DNA of 15,170 nucleotides from CAZJAT01 sp964544145 (lineage in GTDB: Bacteria > Hydrothermota > 32-111). The position numbers were made by a program, and so were the translations under genes. Location: positions 1-15,170 of the forward strand of contig CAZJAT010000034.1 in NCBI GenBank assembly GCA_964544145.1, written 5' to 3'. The notes below the pieces were generated by a model. The model searched no databases. It saw nothing but the letters and a program-made list of their open reading frames with translations, and was not told where the DNA came from. Below, in pieces: positions 6,630 through 13,204 of this stretch; position 1 is the first letter of the stretch; each line of letters opens with the position of its first letter.

Positions 6630-7395
6630 TTCCTGTGATATTCTGATTATTCTCGGTACCGGATTATCTGCGCTTACAGAGAGTATAGATATTGAATGTG
6701 AGGTGGATTACAAGGACATACCGGGGTTTCCGGTTTCAACAGTTAAATCCCATAAAGGTAAATTGATACAGGGTACTCTTCATAATAAGAAAGTTTCTGT
6801 TTTATCAGGGCGATTTCATTATTATGAGGGTTATAAAATGGAGAGGGTTGTATTCCCGCTAAGGGTTCTAATGTATATGGGTGTTAAACTGCTTATTGTC
6901 TCAAATGCAGCCGGGGGAGTAAATCATGATTATTTTGCCGGCGATATAATGCTCATAAAAGACCATATTAATATGATGCCCGATAATCCATTAAGGGGAG
7001 CATCCAGTATTGAGGTAGGAGAAAGGTTCCCGCTTATGAAGGATGCATATTCATCCAAATACCGTGAACAGATATGCAGTATAGCAGCGAATTTGAGGAT
7101 TGATATAAAAACCGGAGTGTATCTTGCCTGGCCCGGTCCCAGTCTTGAAACTGATGCTGAATATAATATGGCAAGAATTGTGGGTGCTGATGCTGTTGGT
7201 ATGTCAACTGTTCCTGAAGTTATTGCCGCAAGACATATGAACACAAATGTATTGGGATTCAGCATTATCACGAATATCAATAACCGAAATTCCAGAGATG
7301 ATACAACGCATGACAATGTTATTGAAAACGCACAGAAAGCGGGAAATAATCTGAGAACAATTCTTGATAAATTTATTGAAGAGGTAATACTTTGA
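6577..7395 (+). CDS. Purine nucleoside phosphorylase (trimeric PNP family)
   Basis: The enzyme splits purine (deoxy)nucleosides with phosphate into free base and (deoxy)ribose-1-phosphate in purine salvage; it is cytosolic. The 272-residue length fits the PNP-I family. Visible motifs: phosphate loop LGTGL (26-30, with Thr where Ser is usual), SGRFHYYEGY (77-86, phosphate and ribose contacts), VSNAAGG (108-114), HINMMPDNPLRG (130-141), AWPGPSLETDAEY (184-196) with the base-binding Glu191, GADAVGMSTVPEV (203-215), and ITN with Asn233. After it the sequence (INNRNSRDDTTHDNV) differs from both the AAG and KV forms, so base preference (hypoxanthine/guanine versus wider) and a methylthioadenosine phosphorylase role cannot be settled by eye. 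The start lies inside divIVA; the stop overlaps the lipoprotein TTG start by 4 bases. Confidence 0.92.
   Translation: MIQQIRDSAQFLRKQGIDSCDILIILGTGLSALTESIDIECEVDYKDIPGFPVSTVKSHKGKLIQGTLHNKKVSVLSGRFHYYEGYKMERVVFPLRVLMYMGVKLLIVSNAAGGVNHDYFAGDIMLIKDHINMMPDNPLRGASSIEVGERFPLMKDAYSSKYREQICSIAANLRIDIKTGVYLAWPGPSLETDAEYNMARIVGADAVGMSTVPEVIAARHMNTNVLGFSIITNINNRNSRDDTTHDNVIENAQKAGNNLRTILDKFIEEVIL
7381..7385 (+). promoter_or_regulatory. Ribosome binding site supporting a TTG start
   Basis: GAGGT lies six bases before TTG 7392, which overlaps the phosphorylase TGA as TTGA. The following Lys-Lys and hydrophobic run form a proper lipoprotein signal, so TTG is the natural start. Confidence 0.7.
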
Positions 7396-8291
7396 AAAAA
7401 AATATTTTTATTGCAATTATTATGCTATTAATTATTTCATGTGCTCCAATCAATAATCTTAAAAAAGCAAAAAAGTATATTAATGAAAAAAAATACTTAG
7501 AAGCGATTAGTCTGATTGAGGGAAATGATAAGAATGCGGATGCTTATTTTCTTTTAGGAGAAGCATACAGAGGATTGAGAAAATTCTCAATGTCTGACTC
7601 ATTTTATTCTGTTGCTATGGAAATGAAGCCGCAGTTCAGAAATGATGTGATAAAGGCCTATTCATCAACAGCTCTGACAGATTTTATGAAGGGATTTAAT
7701 TACAATGCAATCAGATACTGGCAGAAAATTCTTGAGTTAGATCCTGATTATGACATTAATATTGGCTATTATTATCTGGGTAAACATTATTATGAACAGG
7801 AGAATTTCTTTGAAGCAAAGAATCTCCTTCTTAATGCAGTCAATGTTTCTCTGCCTTCATCTGCAAGAATCGGCACATTTAAAATGATTATTGAAATATA
7901 CAGAAAAGAGTTGAAATATGATACAGCATATATTTATGTGAAACAGGCAAGAAATGAATTCGGCGCATCAGAAGACAATGATCAGGATTTTTCGGTTGAT
8001 ATGGGTAATATCATTTTCAGTATAGCAGAAGAAAAATTCATGAAAAACGACTATAATGAAGCAATAAATTTAATCAATGAATTTATTGCAGTAGGAAAAC
8101 CCAAATCATTGCTTGATGATGCATACCTACTTCTTGGTGATACATATTTTGAACTTAAAGAATATCATAAAGCGATTCCGGCTTATAATAAGGTTAAGGA
8201 ATTGAACAATGTAAAATTATACGGCTCTCAGGATACATATATTAAAGCAAATGAAAAATTGAAGAAAATAGCTGAAAGGACGGTTCAATGA
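7392..8291 (+). CDS. TPR-repeat lipoprotein of unknown function
   Basis: I recognise the architecture but no named family. The 299-residue product has a lipoprotein signal peptide (Lys-Lys, hydrophobic 5-15, then IISC with the lipidated Cys17), so it should be anchored to a periplasmic membrane face; Ala at +2 fits the outer membrane in proteobacterial rules. The rest is helical TPR-like repeats: ADAYFLLGEAYRGLRKF (about 50-66), YYYLGKHYYEQENFFEAKNL (about 120-140), a related unit around 165-190, and DDAYLLLGDTYFELKEYHKAI (about 237-257). TPR lipoproteins usually hold protein partners. The TTG start has a ribosome binding site and overlaps the upstream stop; the ATG of the BamD-like gene overlaps its own stop as ATGA. 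Pairing with BamD suggests a role in outer-membrane protein assembly, which is inference. Confidence 0.85.
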   Translation: MKKNIFIAIIMLLIISCAPINNLKKAKKYINEKKYLEAISLIEGNDKNADAYFLLGEAYRGLRKFSMSDSFYSVAMEMKPQFRNDVIKAYSSTALTDFMKGFNYNAIRYWQKILELDPDYDINIGYYYLGKHYYEQENFFEAKNLLLNAVNVSLPSSARIGTFKMIIEIYRKELKYDTAYIYVKQARNEFGASEDNDQDFSVDMGNIIFSIAEEKFMKNDYNEAINLINEFIAVGKPKSLLDDAYLLLGDTYFELKEYHKAIPAYNKVKELNNVKLYGSQDTYIKANEKLKKIAERTVQ

Positions 8292-9028
8292 AAAAGTATT
8301 TAATTCTGATATTAGTTTTAATAATTCTTTCCGGATGTGCAAAAAAAACGGTGTTAAGGGATATGGAAATAAGTGAAACAACCATTTATGAGGAATCTAT
8401 AAAAAACTATGAAGACGGCAGATGGGGAAAAGCCATAGAGGGTTTCCAATCCTACATATTTTCATACCCTGCCAGCTCAAAAACGGAAAAAGCACAGTAT
8501 TATCTTGCGGATGCTTATTATATGGATAATAATTACACTCAGGCAATTATTGAATTTAATTATTTTATAAAAAATTATAAGGCATACTCATTAAGAGAAC
8601 AGAGTTTTTTCAAATTGGCGGATTCGTATTTTAAACTGACTCCGACTTATCAGCATGACCAGACCCTTACGGTTAACGCTATCAGCGTGATTGAAGATTT
8701 TAAGCTGGAATTCCCTGAAACTGAAATGATACAGAAGGTAGATTCACTTCACAGAATATTGTTGTCCCGTTTAGAAGAGAAAAAACTGCATACTGCGAAT
8801 TTTTATTTGAAAAAAAAGAATTCTACTGCAGCAGAGATATATCTTGAGGATATTATTCCTGAGAATTTGCTACCCGAATACAGGGATTTTTATCTATACA
8901 AATACGGAATAACATTGAATAATCTAAAGAAATACGAACAAGCGGAACAGTTGCTGACGCTTATTCCTGAAAGCAGTACATATTACTCAAAAGCCAAAAA
9001 AATAATTACAAACATAAAGATTAAATGA
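8288..9028 (+). CDS. BamD-like outer-membrane assembly lipoprotein
   Basis: BamD is the TPR lipoprotein of the beta-barrel assembly machine, working with BamA at the inner face of the outer membrane. The 246-residue product has a lipoprotein signal with LSGC and lipidated Cys17. The region after it fits the BamD/YfiO family: YEESIKNYEDGRWGKAIEGF (about 35-54), SYIFSYPASSKTEKAQYYLADAYY, then NYTQAIIEFNYFIKNY and REQSFFKLADSYF, and a later EDFKLEFPET element. Length matches BamD (about 245). AAAGGA at 8275-8280 is seven bases before ATG 8288, which overlaps the previous stop as ATGA; the same kind of overlap joins it to nadD. The C-terminal repeats diverge, so it could be a BamD-related tetratricopeptide lipoprotein rather than the functional BamD. 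The operon context does not include bamA. Confidence 0.85.
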   Translation: MKKYLILILVLIILSGCAKKTVLRDMEISETTIYEESIKNYEDGRWGKAIEGFQSYIFSYPASSKTEKAQYYLADAYYMDNNYTQAIIEFNYFIKNYKAYSLREQSFFKLADSYFKLTPTYQHDQTLTVNAISVIEDFKLEFPETEMIQKVDSLHRILLSRLEEKKLHTANFYLKKKNSTAAEIYLEDIIPENLLPEYRDFYLYKYGITLNNLKKYEQAEQLLTLIPESSTYYSKAKKIITNIKIK

Positions 9029-9588
9029 AAATTGGAGTGATGGGAGGTGTCTTTGACCCTCCGCATTTAGGTCACAAAAGAGCTGCACTCTATTTAATAA
9101 ATAACAATTATATTGATAATCTCACAGTAATTCCCTGTTATGAACAGCCGCTAAAAAAACATGTTAAAACTCCATTTAAATTACGATACGAGATGACACA
9201 AGCTATGTTCAATGGATGTGAATCAATTCGTGTTTCTGATATTGAATACAGACTGCCAAAACCATCATATACAATAAATACTATACATGAATTGATGAAT
9301 GATACGGATAGTATATACCTTATTATTGGGTATGATGAGGCTGAAATGATACACAAATGGCACAGATACATGGAATTAAGAGATATTGTCAGGTTTATTC
9401 TTATAAATAGAGATATGAAAGAGCATAATATTGATGAAGATTATTTCAGAGAAGCAATTAAGGCAGATAATGAAGTTATGGAAATATCATCTACAGATAT
9501 ACGGTCAGACAGCGGGCATATAAACAGAGCATATATTGATGAATGTGTTTATAATATAATAAAAAGGGAAGGACTTTATAGTGAATGA
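9025..9588 (+). CDS. nadD: Nicotinate-nucleotide adenylyltransferase
   Basis: NadD joins nicotinate mononucleotide and ATP to deamido-NAD in NAD synthesis (cytosol). The 187-residue length is normal. Motifs of the nucleotidyltransferase fold: GGVFDPPHLGH (8-18; the GGxFDPxHxGH ATP site), IPCYEQPLKKH (substrate loop), FKLRYEM, EYRLPKPSYTINTI (the Ser/Thr stretch typical of NadD), IIGYDEAEMIHKWHRY (GxD...W pattern) and ISSTDIRS near the C-terminus (the iSST-x-iR ATP motif). The SST-R motif and the FDPPH start separate NadD from CoaD. It overlaps the BamD-like gene by 4 bases (ATGA) and the polA GTG start by 8 bases. I see no rsfS neighbour, a common companion of nadD in other bacteria. Confidence 0.95.
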   Translation: MKIGVMGGVFDPPHLGHKRAALYLINNNYIDNLTVIPCYEQPLKKHVKTPFKLRYEMTQAMFNGCESIRVSDIEYRLPKPSYTINTIHELMNDTDSIYLIIGYDEAEMIHKWHRYMELRDIVRFILINRDMKEHNIDEDYFREAIKADNEVMEISSTDIRSDSGHINRAYIDECVYNIIKREGLYSE

Positions 9589-11854
9589 TAATCTATTTCT
9601 CATTGATTTAACCAATCTTATATACAGATATCATTTCGCATTTATGAGGAATCCTCTGCGGACAAAGAATGGAACAAATACTTCTGCGATTTTCGGTACT
9701 ATCAGTTTTATATTGGATATAATTGAGCAGTATGAAGCAAAATATTTGTGCGCGGCATATGATGTCAAAGGTAAAACATTCAGGCATGATATATTTGAAA
9801 CATATAAAAGTGGAAGAGAAGCTGCTCCTGATGAGTTGATTTATCAGATACCTATCATTATTGATCTGCTGAAGAATATGGGAATATGCACTCTGGGTAT
9901 CAAGGGCTTGGAAGCAGATGATATTATAGGTACTATAAAACAAAAATTCAATTCTGATTATAATAAGTGTTTCATCATTACAGCAGATAAGGATATGGCT
10001 CAGCTGCTTGATGAGAGGTCCGTTATATTGTATCCCAAGAAAGAGAATGGTATATATCCTGAATTGGCAATAAAAGATATTGAAGAAAAACTGGGTATCA
10101 GCATGGATAGAATTCTTGATTATTATGCACTGACAGGCGATAAGGTTGATTCAATACCTGGAGTTCCCGGTATCGGGCCCAAGACTGCTCAGAAGATTAT
10201 AGGTGAAGTTGCCAATTTAGAGGATAAGGAATTAATAAAAAAACATATCAGTAATGAAAAGAATAGAATAAAAATCATTGAAAATATTGAGAATATAAAA
10301 TTATACAGACAATTACTGACAATAAAAAAAGATGCTGATATTAAAATTGGTATAGATGATTTGTTTGTAAAACAAGCTGGAAATGATCATGTATTGAAGA
10401 CTCTCAATGATTTGGAATTATACTCAATAATGAACAGATTAGACAAGAAAGAAGAAAAACAAATGGACATTGAAGATGCTTTGGAATCAGAGGATATCAG
10501 CGATTTTGAGAATAAGGGACTTTTAACTGTTTTAAGCAATGATGGACGAATTGAGTTATCAGACGGAATTCACTGGGGTATATTTGATATTACAGATGCA
10601 ATAGAAATATGCAGTAGATTTAAGGGTGATATAATTACAGATTCAATAAAGAAAAATACATTTTTACTTTCAAAGAATGATAATGTATTTGATATCGGCA
10701 TTTTAAGGGATGTGATGCAAAAGGATTATTCAATTAACAAAATTATACGGGATTATTTCAGAAACACTTTAATGCTTACTAAAACAGCATATTATCTTCA
10801 AAAGGCAGGAAGAGGTTTTATTGAAGAGTGCAGGTCTGATAAGAATATTGATATATATAAAACAATTGAATTGCCGATAATACCGGCAATTATTGAAATG
10901 GAAAAAAACGGCATAAAGGTTGACCGTGATTTTTTTGTTTTTAAGAAGGAAGAGCTGAAGAAAAAGCTGGAAAGATTAGAGAGGGAAATTATAGATATTG
11001 CAGGTGTGGATTTTAATCTTAATTCTCCGAAACAGCTGTCAGAGATATTATATAATAAGTTGGGCATAGAACCCTTAAAAAAAACAAAAACAGGATTCTC
11101 CACAGATTATTCTGTTCTGAAAAAATTATCTGAGCATCATTTTATTGCAGAACTTCTNNNNNNNNNNNNNNNNNNNNNNNNNNNNNNNNNNNNNNNNNNN
11201 NNNNNNNNNNNNNNNNNNNNNNNNNNNNNNNNNNNNNNNNNNNNNNNNNNNNNNNNNAGAGATATTCACAATGAAACAGCTATGAATATCTTTGATATCA
11301 AAGAAAATGAGATTACACCGGAGATGAGGTCTATATCAAAGATAATTAATTTTTCAGTCATTTACGGCAAAACTCCATTTGGATTAGCTCAGGAATTAAA
11401 TATTAGAAAGAATGAAGCAGCGGAGTTTATAGATAAATATTTCTCGGATTATAAGGGTGTGAGTCAGTGGATTGAAGATGCAGTAAAAGATGCTTCGGAA
11501 AAAGGTTATTCAGAGACCCTGTTCAATAGGGTCAGATACATACCTGAAATCAATTCAAGAAACAAAACAATCAAGGCACAGGCAGAGAGAGTTGCTGTAA
11601 ATACCCCTATACAGGGAACAGCTGCTGATATAATCAAGATTGCAATCAAGAATGTGTATAATCATTTAAAAGAAACACATTCAGAAATAAAAATGATTCT
11701 AACCATACATGATGAATTGTTGTTTGAGATACCTGTGAAAACTGAGGAAAATAAATTGGCTGAAATTGAATCAATAATGAAAGATATTGAACCAATTGAC
11801 AAACTTCTTGACATAAAGAGCTCAAGAGGGCACAATTGGTATGAATGCAAATAA
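9581..11854 (+). CDS. polA: DNA polymerase I, interrupted by an N block
   Basis: Pol I fills repair gaps and removes RNA primers. The 5' nuclease domain (about 1-290) is intact: Asp9, Asp61 in AAYDVKGKTFRH, EADD at 111-114, ADKDM with Asp136/Asp138, and SIPGVPGIGPKTAQKI. Next, about 302-425 replaces the 3'-5' exonuclease domain; it is short and I see no DxE or later catalytic Asp motifs, so proofreading is probably absent. The polymerase domain starts near residue 430 (IPAIIEMEKNGIKVD), has the STDYSVLKKLS element just before the Ns, then RDIHNETA, the O-helix (R, K, F and Y kept), NTPIQGTAADIIK and motif C IHDELLFEIP. Motif A (DYSQIELR type) would fall in the N block. The GTG start has AAGGGAAGGA upstream and overlaps nadD. 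Frame is kept across the Ns, but the real gap is probably longer. Confidence 0.95.
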   Translation: MNDNLFLIDLTNLIYRYHFAFMRNPLRTKNGTNTSAIFGTISFILDIIEQYEAKYLCAAYDVKGKTFRHDIFETYKSGREAAPDELIYQIPIIIDLLKNMGICTLGIKGLEADDIIGTIKQKFNSDYNKCFIITADKDMAQLLDERSVILYPKKENGIYPELAIKDIEEKLGISMDRILDYYALTGDKVDSIPGVPGIGPKTAQKIIGEVANLEDKELIKKHISNEKNRIKIIENIENIKLYRQLLTIKKDADIKIGIDDLFVKQAGNDHVLKTLNDLELYSIMNRLDKKEEKQMDIEDALESEDISDFENKGLLTVLSNDGRIELSDGIHWGIFDITDAIEICSRFKGDIITDSIKKNTFLLSKNDNVFDIGILRDVMQKDYSINKIIRDYFRNTLMLTKTAYYLQKAGRGFIEECRSDKNIDIYKTIELPIIPAIIEMEKNGIKVDRDFFVFKKEELKKKLERLEREIIDIAGVDFNLNSPKQLSEILYNKLGIEPLKKTKTGFSTDYSVLKKLSEHHFIAELXXXXXXXXXXXXXXXXXXXXXXXXXXXXXXXXXXRDIHNETAMNIFDIKENEITPEMRSISKIINFSVIYGKTPFGLAQELNIRKNEAAEFIDKYFSDYKGVSQWIEDAVKDASEKGYSETLFNRVRYIPEINSRNKTIKAQAERVAVNTPIQGTAADIIKIAIKNVYNHLKETHSEIKMILTIHDELLFEIPVKTEENKLAEIESIMKDIEPIDKLLDIKSSRGHNWYECK
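11158..11257. other. Assembly gap of exactly 100 N inside polA
   Basis: One hundred undefined bases, a common scaffold placeholder length. By comparison with E. coli PolA, about 105 residues (about 315 bases) should separate the flanking conserved elements, so roughly 200 bases more than shown may be missing, including polymerase motif A. Confidence 0.99.
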
Positions 11855-11856
11855 CT

Positions 11857-11863
11857 AGGAGGT
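11857..11863 (+). promoter_or_regulatory. Strong ribosome binding site of the DUF4234-like gene
   Basis: AGGAGGT, two bases after the polA stop and four bases before ATG 11868. It shows that the small membrane protein is meant to be translated well and is co-transcribed with polA. Confidence 0.8.
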
Positions 11864-11867
11864 CTTA

Positions 11868-12164
11868 ATGACAAAGAGAAGTCCGTTTCTGGTTTTTCTT
11901 CTTCCGATTATCACATTCGGCATCTATGGAATAATATGGTATGTGAAAACAAAGGATGAGATGAATGCTAAGGGTGCGAATATCCCAACAGCATGGCTTC
12001 TGATTGTACCTATTGCCAACCTTATATGGCTCTGGAATTATGGTAAGGGCGTGGAACAGGTGACAGCAGGTCAGACAAATGCAGCTACAGTTTTTATACT
12101 TGTTATACTGCTGGGTTCAATAGGAATGGCTGTTGCTCAGAGCAATTTTAATAAAATTGCATAA
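11868..12164 (+). CDS. Small membrane protein, DUF4234-like
   Basis: The 98-residue product has about three membrane segments: FLVFLLPIITFGIYGIIWYV (7-26), TAWLLIVPIANLIWLW (about 41-56) and AATVFILVILLGSIGMAVAQ (about 72-91). The N-terminal pattern (hydrophobic run, Phe-Gly-Ile-Tyr-Gly-Ile-Ile-Trp-Tyr, then Lys-x-Lys-Asp-Glu-Met-Asn) and the Trp-x-Trp followed by a charged loop match what I recall of DUF4234 proteins, whose function is unknown. No catalytic motif is visible. Translation is well supported by AGGAGGT. It is the last gene before the terminator at 12178-12202, so it ends the divIVA-to-polA transcription unit. Confidence 0.75.
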   Translation: MTKRSPFLVFLLPIITFGIYGIIWYVKTKDEMNAKGANIPTAWLLIVPIANLIWLWNYGKGVEQVTAGQTNAATVFILVILLGSIGMAVAQSNFNKIA

Positions 12165-12177
12165 ACAGAATAAGTCT

Positions 12178-12202
12178 AACCCGGGATAAAGCCCGGGTTT
12201 TT
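12178..12202 (+). terminator. Strong intrinsic terminator ending the divIVA-polA operon
   Basis: A perfect 8-base-pair stem, AACCCGGG pairing with CCCGGGTT, around the six-base loop ATAAAG, runs straight into five Ts (12198-12202). Six of the eight pairs are G-C, which is striking in this AT-rich sequence. It lies 13 bases after the DUF4234-like stop and ends one base before the ATG of the transporter gene. Confidence 0.92.
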
Positions 12203-12203
12203 C

Positions 12204-13052
12204 ATGGCTACATTTCTCTTAATATTAGGCACTTTTTTTTGGGGTGCAACATTTGTTATCGTAAAGGATGCAATAACATCCATAGATCTCTATTCCTTTC
12301 TATTTTGGAGATTCCTCATATCAGGATTATTCCTCATACCCTTTTTTATCAATAGAATAAAAAAACTCAAATCCCGCGAGATAATCTTTGGTATTATACT
12401 GGGTATTGTGCTTGCACTTGGGTATATATTCCAGACAATTGGGCTGAAATATTCCACACCTTCGAAAACAGCTTTTATTACAGGTATTTCTGTCGTTATA
12501 GTTCCGGTACTCTCATCAATTAAATTGAAGAAAATGCCGGATATTTTCACATTAACAGCAGTTATTATATCAGGAATAGGTATTTATTTTATGACAGTTA
12601 CATCAGGTATATCCTTTATGAGCGGTGATATGTGGGTGCTTTTATGTGCCGTATTCTTTGCATTGCAGATTGTCATGGTCTCAGATATTACTAAGAAATA
12701 TTCTGCAGCCAATATTACGGTAATTGAATTAATAACTGTGGCTATTATCTCATTATTCAGTTCATTTGTATTTGGCAGAATAAGTGTGCCTGAAACATGG
12801 AAATTATGGGCAGGCATTGTATTCTGCGCCATATTCGCCACATCATTTATTTTTATTGTGCAGAGCAAGTTTCAAAAGAGGATGAGCGACTCAAAAGCTG
12901 CTATAATATATTCATTTGAACCTCTGTTTGCTGCACTCACAGCATATTTTGTATATCATGAACACTTGACTGTCAGAATTATTGTCGGCGGATTGCTTAT
13001 TTTCTTCGCCATGCTGATAGCCGGAAAGAAATTCAGGTTTAAAAACAGATAG
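12204..13052 (+). CDS. EamA/DMT-superfamily membrane transporter
   Basis: The 282-residue product has about ten hydrophobic segments in two similar halves, the two-EamA-domain layout of drug/metabolite transporters. The first half starts with LGTFFWGATFVIVKDAI (WG-x-x-F near residues 13-17) and contains LGYIFQTIGLKYSTPSKTAFITG; the second has WVLLCAVFFALQIVMVSDITKK and ends SDSKAAIIYSFEPLFAALTAYF...GGLLIFFAMLIAGKK. Substrate is not predictable by eye; members export amino acids, metabolites or drugs across the inner membrane. ATG 12204 is the only reasonable start: an in-frame stop (TAA 12177-12179) lies just upstream and the first membrane segment begins at once. No Shine-Dalgarno is visible, because the preceding bases are the terminator hairpin and its T-run. 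I see no promoter close to the start. Confidence 0.9.
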   Translation: MATFLLILGTFFWGATFVIVKDAITSIDLYSFLFWRFLISGLFLIPFFINRIKKLKSREIIFGIILGIVLALGYIFQTIGLKYSTPSKTAFITGISVVIVPVLSSIKLKKMPDIFTLTAVIISGIGIYFMTVTSGISFMSGDMWVLLCAVFFALQIVMVSDITKKYSAANITVIELITVAIISLFSSFVFGRISVPETWKLWAGIVFCAIFATSFIFIVQSKFQKRMSDSKAAIIYSFEPLFAALTAYFVYHEHLTVRIIVGGLLIFFAMLIAGKKFRFKNR

Positions 13053-13154
13053 ATATGAAAATGGTTAATATTGATAAATTATTAATAAAAATATATAAAT
13101 AAAATGACAATTTATTATAAATGTATTTCTCAGCAAAAATACAATATTTATTTC
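13053..13154. other. AT-rich spacer after the transporter gene
   Basis: About 100 very AT-rich bases with scattered A and T runs. I find no convincing GC stem, so no intrinsic terminator for the transporter gene, and no open frame with a ribosome binding site on either strand. Confidence 0.6.
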
Positions 13155-13182
13155 TTGTAAAAATCAAATATTTTTGTATAAT
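13155..13182 (+). promoter_or_regulatory. Sigma-70-type promoter of the LVIVD-repeat gene
   Basis: TTGTAA (13155-13160), a 16-base spacer and a perfect TATAAT (13177-13182). Transcription would start near 13189, leaving a leader of about 16 bases that holds GGAG (13196-13199) before ATG 13205. All three promoters seen in this window share a 16-base spacer. Confidence 0.72.
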
Positions 13183-13204
13183 GTATAAAAACAAAGGAGA
13201 TTGA

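Noticed and set aside
6930..7316. Open frame of 128 codons on the minus strand under the phosphorylase gene
   Set aside because: Antisense to strongly conserved PNP motifs and without recognisable domains; treated as chance.
11337..11400. Ser in place of Gly in the Pol I O-helix (NFSVIYG)
   Set aside because: Functional residues Arg, Lys, Phe and Tyr are kept, and the NFS form is, to my recollection, known in other bacterial Pol I enzymes such as Thermotoga; not notable.
13060..13090. Possible terminator hairpin after the transporter gene (TTAATA ... TATTAA)
   Set aside because: The stem is only six A-T pairs with a long loop in an AT-rich spacer; too weak to call.
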